Below are positions 38,577 to 46,618 of a stretch of 64,000 nt of DNA, piece by piece. A program made the position numbers and the translations under genes. This DNA is from Paenibacillus nasutitermitis (GTDB lineage: Bacteria; Bacillota; Bacilli; Paenibacillales; Paenibacillaceae). The stretch is from assembly GCF_014641075.1 (NCBI RefSeq), contig NZ_BMHP01000003.1, positions 310,001-374,000 on the forward strand. Reading direction: 5' to 3'. Positions within the stretch are counted from its first letter, which is position 1; every line of letters begins with the position of its first letter. A model generated the notes under the pieces. The model did no database searches and was not told where the DNA came from. It saw only the letters and a program-made list of their open reading frames with translations.

Positions 38577-39779
38577 TTATTTGTGTTTGAAATTGACGAA
38601 TTTCACCGGACGGCCGCCTTCGGCTATGGATTGAATCGACAACGGAAACACAGAACTCCATGTAATGGCATCGATAACATCAATAGCCGGCTTACGCTGC
38701 TCCAGAATGGCAGATACAAATTCGTCAAGCACGAAGAAATCCCCTCCGCCATGGCCTGCTTTGTTCGCTTCCTCCCCCCAACGCTTCCATAACGGGTGCT
38801 CCCACTCGTCGGCATGGTTCCATAATGATCCCCATTCCGGCTCCCTGCCTGCATGGGCAGCCGCTCCTGCTCCAGCGGATTGGTTCTCTAGCCAAATCAG
38901 CGGTTCCTCCGAGTCGTAACGAGGCGACAAATAGGCGCCTTTCGTTCCTTGCAGCTCATAATGGGTCATATTATGGGGCCTCGCGGATTGTGTATCATAC
39001 TTCAGCGTGATCACAACACCTTTCTTCGTGCGGATCAGCGTTACAGTCGAATCACCCTGCTTCCAGAAATCCGCTCCGGCACCCGGATGCTCACCGCCAA
39101 AATGCTCGTGAAAATATTTGGCAGTCGACCGGCTCTTGGATGAGAACGTGACCAACGAATCGAATTCATCGCCGCCCTCCCGGTTAATTCCCAGCCACTG
39201 TGATACGGGTCCTAACGAATGAGTAGGGTATGTGCTGCCGCAGAAATCCCGCTGCTTGCGTCCCCGCCAGGTCAAGCTTCCGTCACGGTTATGGAGCAAG
39301 CTCCGGCAATCATGAATATAGCCGCACTCCGCAGAAGTTATTTCTCCGAAAGCACCTTGACTCACCATGTTCTTAATCATCATATTAGAGCGCATGTAAC
39401 AGTAATTTTCCGCCATCATGTAAGTCAATCCCGTCTGCTCAACCGTTTCCGCCAGTTCCCAGCTATCCTCCAGCGTATGGGCAGCTATCACTTCGCTCAT
39501 GACATGCTTCCCTTTCTTCATGGCTAGTATCGCCTGTGACGCATGCAGCAATAGAGGCGTTGCCAGAAACACGGCATCCACCTGAGGATCCTCCAGCAAT
39601 CGTTCATAGGACGAATAACCAACAACCTCCGGAAAATCCTCCTTCCACTTCTGCAGGACGCCCTCGTCCGTGTCGCATACGGCAACCAACTCGGCACGCC
39701 CTCCCAGATGATTTAATGATCGGCTGAAATAAGCTCCTCTGCTGCCTCCAACCACCGCTAACCGAACCGTTGTTTTCAT
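38577..39779 (-). CDS. Gfo/Idh/MocA family oxidoreductase
   Basis: About 400 residues. The N-terminal Rossmann domain has AVVGGSRGAYFSRSL (GxGxxG variant), then VDAVFLATPLLLHASQAILAMKKGKHVMSEV, where the family EKP motif is replaced by SEV. The C-terminal alpha/beta domain follows. The motif variation suggests a non-classical member, perhaps with altered catalysis. The ATG at 39779 has GGGAGG at six bases. These NAD(P)-dependent enzymes oxidise sugars or sugar acids; the substrate is unknown. It stands alone. Confidence 0.87.
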   Translation of the reverse strand: MKTTVRLAVVGGSRGAYFSRSLNHLGGRAELVAVCDTDEGVLQKWKEDFPEVVGYSSYERLLEDPQVDAVFLATPLLLHASQAILAMKKGKHVMSEVIAAHTLEDSWELAETVEQTGLTYMMAENYCYMRSNMMIKNMVSQGAFGEITSAECGYIHDCRSLLHNRDGSLTWRGRKQRDFCGSTYPTHSLGPVSQWLGINREGGDEFDSLVTFSSKSRSTAKYFHEHFGGEHPGAGADFWKQGDSTVTLIRTKKGVVITLKYDTQSARPHNMTHYELQGTKGAYLSPRYDSEEPLIWLENQSAGAGAAAHAGREPEWGSLWNHADEWEHPLWKRWGEEANKAGHGGGDFFVLDEFVSAILEQRKPAIDVIDAITWSSVFPLSIQSIAEGGRPVKFVNFKHK

Positions 39780-40132
39780 AGACATCCTCCCTTGAACTTT
39801 CAACCAATTGATTAAACTGCTGGATGCGATCGGATCATACTATTGCCTTTACAGCGCCGTAATCGCTTACTTATTTTATATTCATTCTAAACCCCACTGC
39901 TGTTTTGTCAAACATCCTTCGTCGTTTGTATACAATTAAATCGAGCGATCTAAAGCAATTATCATTGCCGTTTATTCTAAATTGCAGTAAAATTTTAGGT
40001 AATTCTATTTGATTATTGTTTCTTCTATATCTTATCCTGATTTGGAATGGCTTTCTGAGAAAGAGGAATATTTGTCCACAAAATGAGAATATAATAATTC
40101 TGAATGAAAATCGTTAGAGGAGAAGCAATTAT
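39780..40132. other. Divergent intergenic region
   Basis: About 350 AT-rich bases between divergently transcribed genes. A TATAAT-like box precedes the MraY-like gene near 40090. No gene is visible. Confidence 0.45.
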
Positions 40133-41086
40133 ATGGAGACTTCGTTACTTGTTGCATTAAGTATTTCATTTTTACTTGTTGCTATGTTTACACCTATTTT
40201 AATTTGGGGTTTGCGTAGTTTACGTCTTACTCAACCAATCAGGGTGGAACTACCCCCAGACCATCAAGCCAAACGTGGTACACCACTAATGGCAGGCATT
40301 ATCCTACTAACAGGCGTTATTACTTCAGTATATTTCCATCCTAAACCACTTGTTCTTTTCATTGGGACAACGTTTTTTTTATTTAGCTTAGTGGGTTTCA
40401 TGGATGATTTTAAAAAGGCTGCTTTCCAAGACCCTTCAGGAATATCCGGGAAAACAAAATTATTTTTCCAATTTATTTTTACGACTGTATTGTTATTTGT
40501 TCTATTACTTCAGTTCAATTTAAGTTCCGATATTACCTTGTTTAAAGGATTTTCTCTCCACCTGCCGGTTTTCGCATACCTGATACTAATGATGTTATTT
40601 ATTGTTGGCTCCGCCAATGCGATAAACTTTACTGACGGACTAGATGGTCTGTTAATAAATGTTTCCATACCAACATTCTTTTTCTTTTTTGTAATTTCAG
40701 ACAAAGTTGAAGTGCAGACTTTTTCTTTGGTAATGATTGGTTGTTTACTAGGATTATTTATTTACAATATCTATCCTGCAAAAGCCTTTATGGGCGATAC
40801 CGGTTCCCTTGCAATTGGCGGTTCACTCTCCTTTTTAGCTATAATTGAAAAGGTAGAAATTTTAATACCCATTCTATTTTCGGTTTATCTAGCTGAACAA
40901 TTATCCGTTATCTTACAGGTCTGGTATTACAAAAAAACTAAATTAAGAATATTTCGAATGGCTCCGATTCATTATCACTTCAGCTTGAAGTATGGGTGGA
41001 GTGAGAATAAAATCGTAATGGTTTTCGGATTTATATCATGGCTATCAGCATTCATCTCATGGATCGCTTGGAAGTACATACTATAA
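40133..41086 (+). CDS. MraY-like phospho-MurNAc-pentapeptide transferase paralogue
   Basis: A 317-residue polytopic membrane enzyme with about ten helices. The MraY catalytic set is present: DHQAKRGTPLMAG (43-55), the Asp pair FMDDFKK (89-95), NAINFTDGLDGL (162-173), FMGDTGSLAIGG (219-230) and MAPIHYHF (276-283, the HHH-type loop with one His replaced by Tyr). Such enzymes transfer phospho-sugar from a UDP-sugar to undecaprenyl phosphate. It is isolated rather than in a dcw cluster and is notably AT-rich, so it is probably a second MraY, possibly acquired as resistance to or substitute for the housekeeping enzyme. The ribosome site AGGAGAAG is good. A terminator follows. Confidence 0.87.
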   Translation: METSLLVALSISFLLVAMFTPILIWGLRSLRLTQPIRVELPPDHQAKRGTPLMAGIILLTGVITSVYFHPKPLVLFIGTTFFLFSLVGFMDDFKKAAFQDPSGISGKTKLFFQFIFTTVLLFVLLLQFNLSSDITLFKGFSLHLPVFAYLILMMLFIVGSANAINFTDGLDGLLINVSIPTFFFFFVISDKVEVQTFSLVMIGCLLGLFIYNIYPAKAFMGDTGSLAIGGSLSFLAIIEKVEILIPILFSVYLAEQLSVILQVWYYKKTKLRIFRMAPIHYHFSLKYGWSENKIVMVFGFISWLSAFISWIAWKYIL

Positions 41087-41090
41087 ATCA

Positions 41091-41133
41091 AAAAATGAAT
41101 GGAGATCGCATTATTGCTTCTCCATTCATTTTT
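41091..41133 (+). terminator. Terminator after the MraY-like gene
   Basis: A perfect 15-bp stem (AAAAATGAATGGAGA and complement) with 13-base loop and T-run. Confidence 0.85.
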
Positions 41134-41210
41134 CCATGTTAGCAGCAGACAAGCTCATTCATGTCTACACAAAGCTCCATCCTCCGCTTTACTACTACTT
41201 GTGATAAGGT

Positions 41211-41999
41211 TCACCGCGCTGTGGCGATGACCACCTTAATTCCAAGTGCTTGAATTCGTTCGATTGCCTCCGGGTCTGCATCCTCATCTGTAATTAACAA
41301 ATCTAAATCTTCAATCCGGCCAGCTTTCGCAAACCCTTCGTTGCCAAGGGAATGGTGCATGGCTATTCCGATGCGGCGGCGGGATGCAGCAGATACGGCC
41401 CGGCCGAATGCCCCTACTTCAGGAGTGGCCACAAAAATCCCTTCCTCCGAGATACCGCCACCTGTGGTAAAGCTGACATCAAATTTAAATTGACGAACAA
41501 ATTCGTTCGCTAGGACATCTGTAATGTTGCCAGAAGGCTTTACTCGACCACCAATTAGATAGGTGTCAATCCATTCACGTTCCTTTAATGCATCAGCTAC
41601 TCGCATGCTATTTGTAACGACAGTAAGCGGCATTTGGTCAGACAGATGCTTCAGTAGCACATAAGACAACGATCCGCTACCAATAAATACAGTATCGTTA
41701 TCCCGAATATACGATACAGCTAGTTTAGCAATCGCATTACCTTGCGGAGTTCCTTCACCGTATCGTATTTCTGGTGGGGGCGGGGCTTGCCGAACCTTCG
41801 TGGATGGAATCGCACCGCCGTGGGTTTTCTTGAGCAATCCCTGGTCCTCCATAATGGTAAGGTCCCTTCTAATCGAATCGATTGAGATCTGAAACCTCTC
41901 CGCCAAGTCTTTGGCGAACACCCGCTTTTCTTCGTTCAGCAACGTAAGAATCTTCTCTCTACGTTCTTCAGCAAACATTCCCGACTCTTCCTCCTTCAT
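41211..41999 (-). CDS. DeoR/GlpR family transcriptional regulator
   Basis: 262 residues. N-terminal DeoR winged HTH (REKILTLLNEEKRVFAKDLAERFQISIDSIRRDL) and a C-terminal sugar-phosphate sensor domain (DNDTVFIGSGSLSYVLLKHL, LTVVTNSMRVADAL, TYLIGGRVKPSGNITD). It probably represses a sugar or nucleoside operon with a phosphorylated sugar as inducer; no target gene is adjacent. Either the ATG at 41999 (GGAGGTG) or the one at 41978 may be used. Its 3' end lies in a sequence related to the repeat copies at 51217 and 52115. Confidence 0.88.
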   Translation of the reverse strand: MKEEESGMFAEERREKILTLLNEEKRVFAKDLAERFQISIDSIRRDLTIMEDQGLLKKTHGGAIPSTKVRQAPPPPEIRYGEGTPQGNAIAKLAVSYIRDNDTVFIGSGSLSYVLLKHLSDQMPLTVVTNSMRVADALKEREWIDTYLIGGRVKPSGNITDVLANEFVRQFKFDVSFTTGGGISEEGIFVATPEVGAFGRAVSAASRRRIGIAMHHSLGNEGFAKAGRIEDLDLLITDEDADPEAIERIQALGIKVVIATAR

Positions 42000-42199
42000 G
42001 TCCTACACCTCCGTTATGTTCATTTTTATGCCGTAATAGTTCAATTATATTCCACAATCATCATTTTATCAACGAAAATGACCCAAAAATATTCACTTTT
42101 ATACGTATTTGTGCATTAAATATACTAGAATGTATTCTAGAGAAGAATAAAACCGAATAAAACTGCTTTGTTTGCTCTAATCGTACCTACGACTGTCTC

Positions 42200-42649
42200 T
42201 CACGCCTTCCGAACAGAGGGCGAGTAAAATACGTCGCTATGCATATGCCGAATTTTGTTCCAGTTGCCGGGATTGGTCGTGTCTGGAGAGCGGTGCTCCA
42301 GAATGGCCTGATATAGAGCGGTTTTTTGTTCCAAATGGGCAACATGCTGTTTGGCTTCTTCGAGATTAGCGAGGGCAGCTTCTTTATGCTCCATCATGAG
42401 TGTGCAGCGTTGCGGAATGGTCGAATCCCCTTCGAGACATAAATCAATGTACTTTTTAATGACTTCAATCGGCATGCCGGATTGCTTGAGGCATTTGACG
42501 CCATGCAGCCAGTTGATCGATTCTTCGTCGAACATCCGAATGTTGTTATGATTGCGCTGTATGCTTGGCACCAAGCCTCTATCTGTGTAAAAGCGGACGG
42601 CGTGCTCGGTGAGTCCCGTTATCTGGGCGGCTTCTTTGACCGTATGCAT
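42200..42649 (-). CDS. MerR family transcriptional regulator
   Basis: 149 residues. MHTVKEAAQITGLTEHAVRFYTDRGLVP is the MerR HTH, DEESINWLHGVKCLKQSGMPIEVIKKYIDL its wing and hinge, followed by a dimerisation coiled coil (EEAKQHVAHLEQKTALYQAIL). No conserved cysteines remain for metal sensing. It is divergent from an aldo-keto reductase whose promoter has the 19-bp spacer that MerR proteins untwist. Close in type to regulators of carbonyl-stress reductases (YraB/AdhR-like). Confidence 0.88.
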   Translation of the reverse strand: MHTVKEAAQITGLTEHAVRFYTDRGLVPSIQRNHNNIRMFDEESINWLHGVKCLKQSGMPIEVIKKYIDLCLEGDSTIPQRCTLMMEHKEAALANLEEAKQHVAHLEQKTALYQAILEHRSPDTTNPGNWNKIRHMHSDVFYSPSVRKA

Positions 42650-42686
42650 GTGAAATCCTCCTTGGAAAATAATTTTTTGAAGACGG

Positions 42687-42717
42687 CTTGACTTCGTGTA
42701 ACACGAAGGCTCTATGC
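42687..42717 (+). promoter_or_regulatory. MerR-type promoter with 19-bp spacer
   Basis: TTGACT (42687-42692) and TATGCT (42712-42717) are 19 bp apart, and the spacer region holds CTTCGTG-TAA-CACGAAG (42691-42707), a perfect dyad. This is the classic MerR-activated layout, oriented toward the aldo-keto reductase. Confidence 0.8.
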
Positions 42718-42822
42718 TTATTGTAATGCAAATCAGCCGTAAGCGGAATCCCCGCTACAGTGCCCCATTCCCGGGATACGCGCCGTTTGCTGTTATACAT
42801 TCGAACACTGGGAGGAGTTACA

Positions 42823-43674
42823 ATGCAAACTGTAACCTTGAACAACGGAGTGAAAATGCCGATCATCGGCTTTGGTGTCTACCAGATTCCCGATGCTGAA
42901 GAATGCGAGAACGCGGTATATGAAGCGCTGATGGCCGGTTACCGCCTGATCGACACAGCCGCCGGTTATCTGAATGAGGAAGCGGTCGGACGCGCAATCA
43001 AGCGCAGCGGTGTACCGCGTGAGGAGCTGTTCATCACGACCAAGCTCTGGATTCAGGATGCCGGCTGCGAGAGTGCCAAGCTGGCATTTTCCAAATCCTT
43101 GAAGAAGCTGCAGCTCGACTATCTCGATCTATACCTGATTCACCAGCCGTTCGGCGATTACTACGGCGCTTGGCGTGCGATGGAAGACCTGTACCGCGAA
43201 GGCAAGGTCAAGGCGATTGGTGTCAGCAACTTCCTGCCCGACCGTCTAATGGACCTCATCGTGCATAACGAAATTGTGCCCGCCGTCAACCAGATCGAAA
43301 CGCACCCGTTCTACCAGCAGACTGAGAGCGCCGCTTTTATGAAAGAGTACGGCGTGCAGCACCAGTCGTGGGCGCCGTTCGCTGAAGGACTTAACAACAT
43401 GTTCGGCAACGAAGTGCTGGCCTCGATCGCAGAGAATCACAACAAGTCCGTCGCCCAGGTCGTGTTGCGCTGGCTTGTTCAGCGTGAAGTCGTTGTCATT
43501 CCAAAATCGGTGAGAAAAGAGCGGATCATCGAAAACTTCGACATTTTCGATTTTGAGTTGAGCGCGGACGATATCGAACAAATTTCCGCCCTCGATACGA
43601 GGGAAACTCTTTTCTTATCCTATCACGATCCGAAATTCGTCAAGATGCTGGGCACCTTGAGAGTGGATCTGTAA
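42823..43674 (+). CDS. Aldo/keto reductase
   Basis: 283 residues of the AKR5-like group (2,5-diketo-gluconate reductase / YvgN type). [21 protein letters not shown], the catalytic Asp of [18 protein letters not shown] with Tyr shortly after, Lys of [10 protein letters not shown], and His of [14 protein letters not shown] form the tetrad. GVSNFLPD and [20 protein letters not shown] bind NADPH. GGGAGGAG lies at good spacing before the ATG at 42823. It is controlled by the divergent MerR gene, pointing to aldehyde or methylglyoxal detoxification. Confidence 0.92.
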   Translation: MQTVTLNNGVKMPIIGFGVYQIPDAEECENAVYEALMAGYRLIDTAAGYLNEEAVGRAIKRSGVPREELFITTKLWIQDAGCESAKLAFSKSLKKLQLDYLDLYLIHQPFGDYYGAWRAMEDLYREGKVKAIGVSNFLPDRLMDLIVHNEIVPAVNQIETHPFYQQTESAAFMKEYGVQHQSWAPFAEGLNNMFGNEVLASIAENHNKSVAQVVLRWLVQREVVVIPKSVRKERIIENFDIFDFELSADDIEQISALDTRETLFLSYHDPKFVKMLGTLRVDL

Positions 43675-43728
43675 TCCTTACTGTTGGAGTAGTCCAGCAT
43701 GACGTTGTCTACAAGGAAAGAGCCGTGA

Positions 43729-43758
43729 GTCTCAACTATTGTTGAAAATCACGGCTCT
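43729..43758. terminator. Hairpin between convergent reductase genes
   Basis: AGAGCCGTGA and its complement (10 bp, 10-base loop), located just past both convergent stops. T-tracts are weak. Confidence 0.55.
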
Positions 43759-43765
43759 CTAACTG

Positions 43766-44755
43766 TTAATTCAAAATGGAATCTATCTGTGATAATTCCT
43801 CGTCGGTAAACGCAAGCTGTTTAAGCGAGTCCACTGCATCCTCAATCTGGGTTACCTTGCTTGCACCGATCAACGCTGAAGTCACTTTCCCCCCGCGGAG
43901 CACCCAAGCCAACGCCATTTGCGAAAGCTTTTGTCCGCGATCCGCAGCCATTTGATTCAATTGCTTGACCTTGTTCAATTTTTCTTCTGTGATTTGATCT
44001 GGATTTAGAAACTGGCTCGGGCCGCCTGCACGTGAATCAGGTGTTATCCCATTCAAATAACGATCCGTTAACAGGCCGCCTTGAAGCGGACTGAAAACAA
44101 TGGATCCAATGCCTTCCTCCTCCAAAACATCTTGAAGCCCCTCTTCAATCCAACGTGACATCATCGAATAATTGGGCTGGTGAATCAAACATGGCGTTCC
44201 CAGGCGTTTAAGAATTTTTGAAGCCTCGCGGGTTTCTGCCGGTTTATAGTTGGATAAGCCTACATAAAGCGCTTTGCCTTGACGAACGACCAGATCAAGC
44301 GCAGCCATGGTTTCTTCCAGGGGGGTATTCGGATCTGGACGATGATGATAATAAATATCTACATAATCCATTTGCAGTCGCTTCAGGCTCTGATCCAAGC
44401 TTGCGATTACATTTTTCTTTGATCCCCACTCGCCATAGGGGCCTGGCCACATGTAATAACCCGCCTTGGTCGATATAATCATTTCATCGCGATAAGCGAG
44501 AAAATCCTTTTTCAGAATGTGACCAAAGGTTTCTTCCGCAGATCCGGCAGGTGGTCCATAATTGTTGGCCAAATCAAAATGGGTAATCCCTAAATCAAAG
44601 GCTCTATGCAGCATGGCTCTATCATTCTCCAGAACGTTGATGCCCCCAAAATTATGCCACAGTCCCAATGAAATGGCAGGCAATTTCAACCCGCTTCTTC
44701 CTGAACGATTGTATTTCATCGTATCATAACGTTTTGTTTCCGCTTCATAGCCCAT
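43766..44755 (-). CDS. Aldo/keto reductase (YghZ / L-glyceraldehyde-3-phosphate reductase type)
   Basis: 329 residues. MKYNRSGRSGLKLPAISLGLWHNFG, GITHFDLANNYGPPAGSAEETFG (Asp, Tyr), ISTKAGYYMWPGPYGEWGSKK (Lys) and VDIYYHHRPDPNTPLEETM (His) are typical of the AKR14 group acting on glyceraldehyde 3-phosphate and methylglyoxal. GGGAGG seven bases upstream favours the ATG at 44755. It is convergent with the other reductase and has an AraC gene upstream on the same strand. Confidence 0.92.
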   Translation of the reverse strand: MGYEAETKRYDTMKYNRSGRSGLKLPAISLGLWHNFGGINVLENDRAMLHRAFDLGITHFDLANNYGPPAGSAEETFGHILKKDFLAYRDEMIISTKAGYYMWPGPYGEWGSKKNVIASLDQSLKRLQMDYVDIYYHHRPDPNTPLEETMAALDLVVRQGKALYVGLSNYKPAETREASKILKRLGTPCLIHQPNYSMMSRWIEEGLQDVLEEEGIGSIVFSPLQGGLLTDRYLNGITPDSRAGGPSQFLNPDQITEEKLNKVKQLNQMAADRGQKLSQMALAWVLRGGKVTSALIGASKVTQIEDAVDSLKQLAFTDEELSQIDSILN

Positions 44756-44872
44756 TCGAAAACCTCCCATAGTCTAACACTAGGTTAATGGTATCAGACC
44801 AGCCTAAAGTCGCCTATATCAGAATGGATTTCATTTATGTCATAATGTCTGTTTATTAGATCAAATACGGCA

Positions 44873-45706
44873 TTATGCAAAATGATCAGGTAAATAATGC
44901 TTCGGTGAAGCGCCTTTTACTTTCTTAAACATTTTCGAAAAGTGCAGAGCATCCTGATAACCTACAGATCTCGCTACTTCACCAATGGTATATATCCCTT
45001 TTACAAGCATTTCCTCTGCCCGTTCCATGCGATATTGAAGCAAATACTGCTGAGGTGGCAGACCCGTCGCCTTTTTAAATAATGCCGATATATATTTACG
45101 ATCCAGCTGTAAGGAGGCGGCAACCTGTTCTACAGAAATTTTCTCACTGTAATGGGTCTTGAAAAATTCGATACTTTTATGTACATAAAGATCATGCTTC
45201 TGAGAAGGAACAGAGTTAGTCGATTCAGCTGGCGCCCCATCTGTCAGTGCGGCTAAAAACTGCAATAAAATCGCCGTTACGCGCAGATCCACACTAGGTG
45301 CAGAACCTGAAACCTCCAGTAGTTGCTCGAATATGCGCGGCATAACACGTAAATCCATTGAAAAAACCGGGGCCTCCGGAGCTACGCTCGTTCGACTAAG
45401 GGCATGCGCAATTTGGTTGCCTTGAAAGGCAATCCACGAATAAGTCCATGGATCTTCTGCATCCGCTTCATAGTATGTAATGACGTGAGGATAGATCATA
45501 AATGCTTGTCCCGCAAGCAGCGTATACGTTTCCTTCCCCACCTTGACTATCCCTTTGCCTTTATGAATAAAATGAACCTTGTAGATTTCACGGATCCCCG
45601 GCCCGACAGCATGCCCTGGGCTGCAATCCTCTTTGCCCCAGTATGAGACATAGAGATCATTCCCCTCACGAAATGGGCGCTCCGGATTATACTGAACAAC
45701 AGCCAT
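44873..45706 (-). CDS. AraC family transcriptional regulator
   Basis: 277 residues. An N-terminal cupin (VHFIHKGKGIVKVGKETYTLLAGQAFMIYPHVITYY) senses a ligand, probably a sugar; the C-terminal double HTH includes VEQVAASLQLDRKYISALFKKATGLPPQQYLL and GEVARSVGYQDALHFSKMFKKVKGASPKHYL. It is the type seen next to glycoside hydrolase and sugar operons (melibiose/arabinose regulators). It lies upstream of the YghZ-like reductase on the same strand. Confidence 0.87.
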   Translation of the reverse strand: MAVVQYNPERPFREGNDLYVSYWGKEDCSPGHAVGPGIREIYKVHFIHKGKGIVKVGKETYTLLAGQAFMIYPHVITYYEADAEDPWTYSWIAFQGNQIAHALSRTSVAPEAPVFSMDLRVMPRIFEQLLEVSGSAPSVDLRVTAILLQFLAALTDGAPAESTNSVPSQKHDLYVHKSIEFFKTHYSEKISVEQVAASLQLDRKYISALFKKATGLPPQQYLLQYRMERAEEMLVKGIYTIGEVARSVGYQDALHFSKMFKKVKGASPKHYLPDHFA

Positions 45707-45843
45707 TTACATCCACCTCTTCACGGTTCACCCAGGTTCATTCCCCAAGCGATCTACTCCATATAGCGCATCCAGAATCAATTACTAGAGCTATTATACC
45801 TTTAGTGGATGGTGAATATGTAGTCAGGAGGTTGGCATCATTA

Positions 45844-45921
45844 ATGAACATCGCATTATGGATCGTTCAGGGGCTTGTCTTCTTCACGTTAACTGCATTT
45901 GTTGCGATCGGTCGTTTTTAA
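45844..45921 (+). pseudogene. N-terminal remnant of a DoxX-family gene
   Basis: MNIALWIVQGLVFFTLTAFVAIGRF begins exactly like many DoxX-family proteins but stops after 25 residues, right before a strong terminator. I read it as a truncated gene whose remainder was deleted. A functional small membrane peptide cannot be excluded. Confidence 0.45.
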
Positions 45922-45941
45922 GTCATGCTAAATCTGCGTCA

Positions 45942-45982
45942 CAGTAGGGACATCCAATATGGATGTCCTTACTGTTCTTTTT
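45942..45982 (+). terminator. Strong plus-strand terminator
   Basis: A 14-bp stem (CAGTAGGGACATCC against GGATGTCCTTACTG, one wobble), 5-base loop, then TTCTTTTTT. Confidence 0.85.
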
Positions 45983-45992
45983 TAATTATTTA

Positions 45993-46454
45993 TTACTCTT
46001 TGGAAATGACTCTATCCAGGAACTTATCAGCGTCACTATTAAACTTCCAACCAACACCGTACTTATCAACCAACATTCCAAAGCAGGAAGACCAAGGCAT
46101 TTCTGATAACGGCATGATAACATAACCACCCACAGACAAATTAGAAAAGTATTTTTCCAGTGTTTGTTTATCATCAATAACGATACTAATCAGTATATTA
46201 TTGCCTTTAACCAACTCGCCCGTTACCTTCTTCATCGAAGGTAGAATATCCGACATCATTATTTTTCCACCAGCAAATTCTAACGATGACTCCATAATCA
46301 TATTCAACTCATTTTCTGGCAAGGGGTAGTTTGGATCTTGTGGAGAGTCGTTAAACTTCACTTTTTTTACTTCGCTTGCATTCAGGGCTTCTGAATAAAA
46401 CGCAATGACCTGCTCTGTATTCCCGTCAAAATTTAAATATGCAAGAACTGACAT
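45993..46454 (-). CDS. VOC family protein (PhnB-like)
   Basis: 153 residues of the PhnB / 3-demethylubiquinone methyltransferase-like vicinal-oxygen-chelate class: AYLNFDGNTEQVIAFYSEAL at the N-terminus, IMMSDILPSMKKVTG in the middle, and FGMLVDKYGVGWKFN at the end. GAAGGAGG lies just before the ATG at 46454. It is divergent from a WYL regulator across a large inverted repeat, so it is probably that regulator's target. Confidence 0.88.
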   Translation of the reverse strand: MSVLAYLNFDGNTEQVIAFYSEALNASEVKKVKFNDSPQDPNYPLPENELNMIMESSLEFAGGKIMMSDILPSMKKVTGELVKGNNILISIVIDDKQTLEKYFSNLSVGGYVIMPLSEMPWSSCFGMLVDKYGVGWKFNSDADKFLDRVISKE

Positions 46455-46489
46455 GATAAAACCTCCTTCTTGTACTACATGAAGCATAA

Positions 46490-46528
46490 GCTATAATAGG
46501 TGACAGCTATATTGTCACCTATTATAGC
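46490..46528. promoter_or_regulatory. 16-bp perfect inverted repeat between VOC and WYL genes
   Basis: GCTATAATAGGTGACA (46490-46505) is repeated as its exact complement at 46513-46528 around a 7-base centre. Each arm carries a TATAAT, on plus at 46492-46497 and on minus at 46526-46521, so the element appears to combine two divergent promoters with an operator. TTGTAC lies 16 bp upstream of the plus-strand -10. Confidence 0.7.
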
Positions 46529-46618
46529 CTTGTAAAAAATTTTATTATCTTATTATCAGAAAGTTTTATGAGTTTCCTTCAATGGGTTACTTTATTACGG
46601 TTCGATGGAGAGGATAAT

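Noticed and set aside
39955-39976. Fur box upstream of the Gfo/Idh/MocA gene
   Set aside because: Only one half-site (CAATTATCATTG) fits; the second half does not match the consensus.
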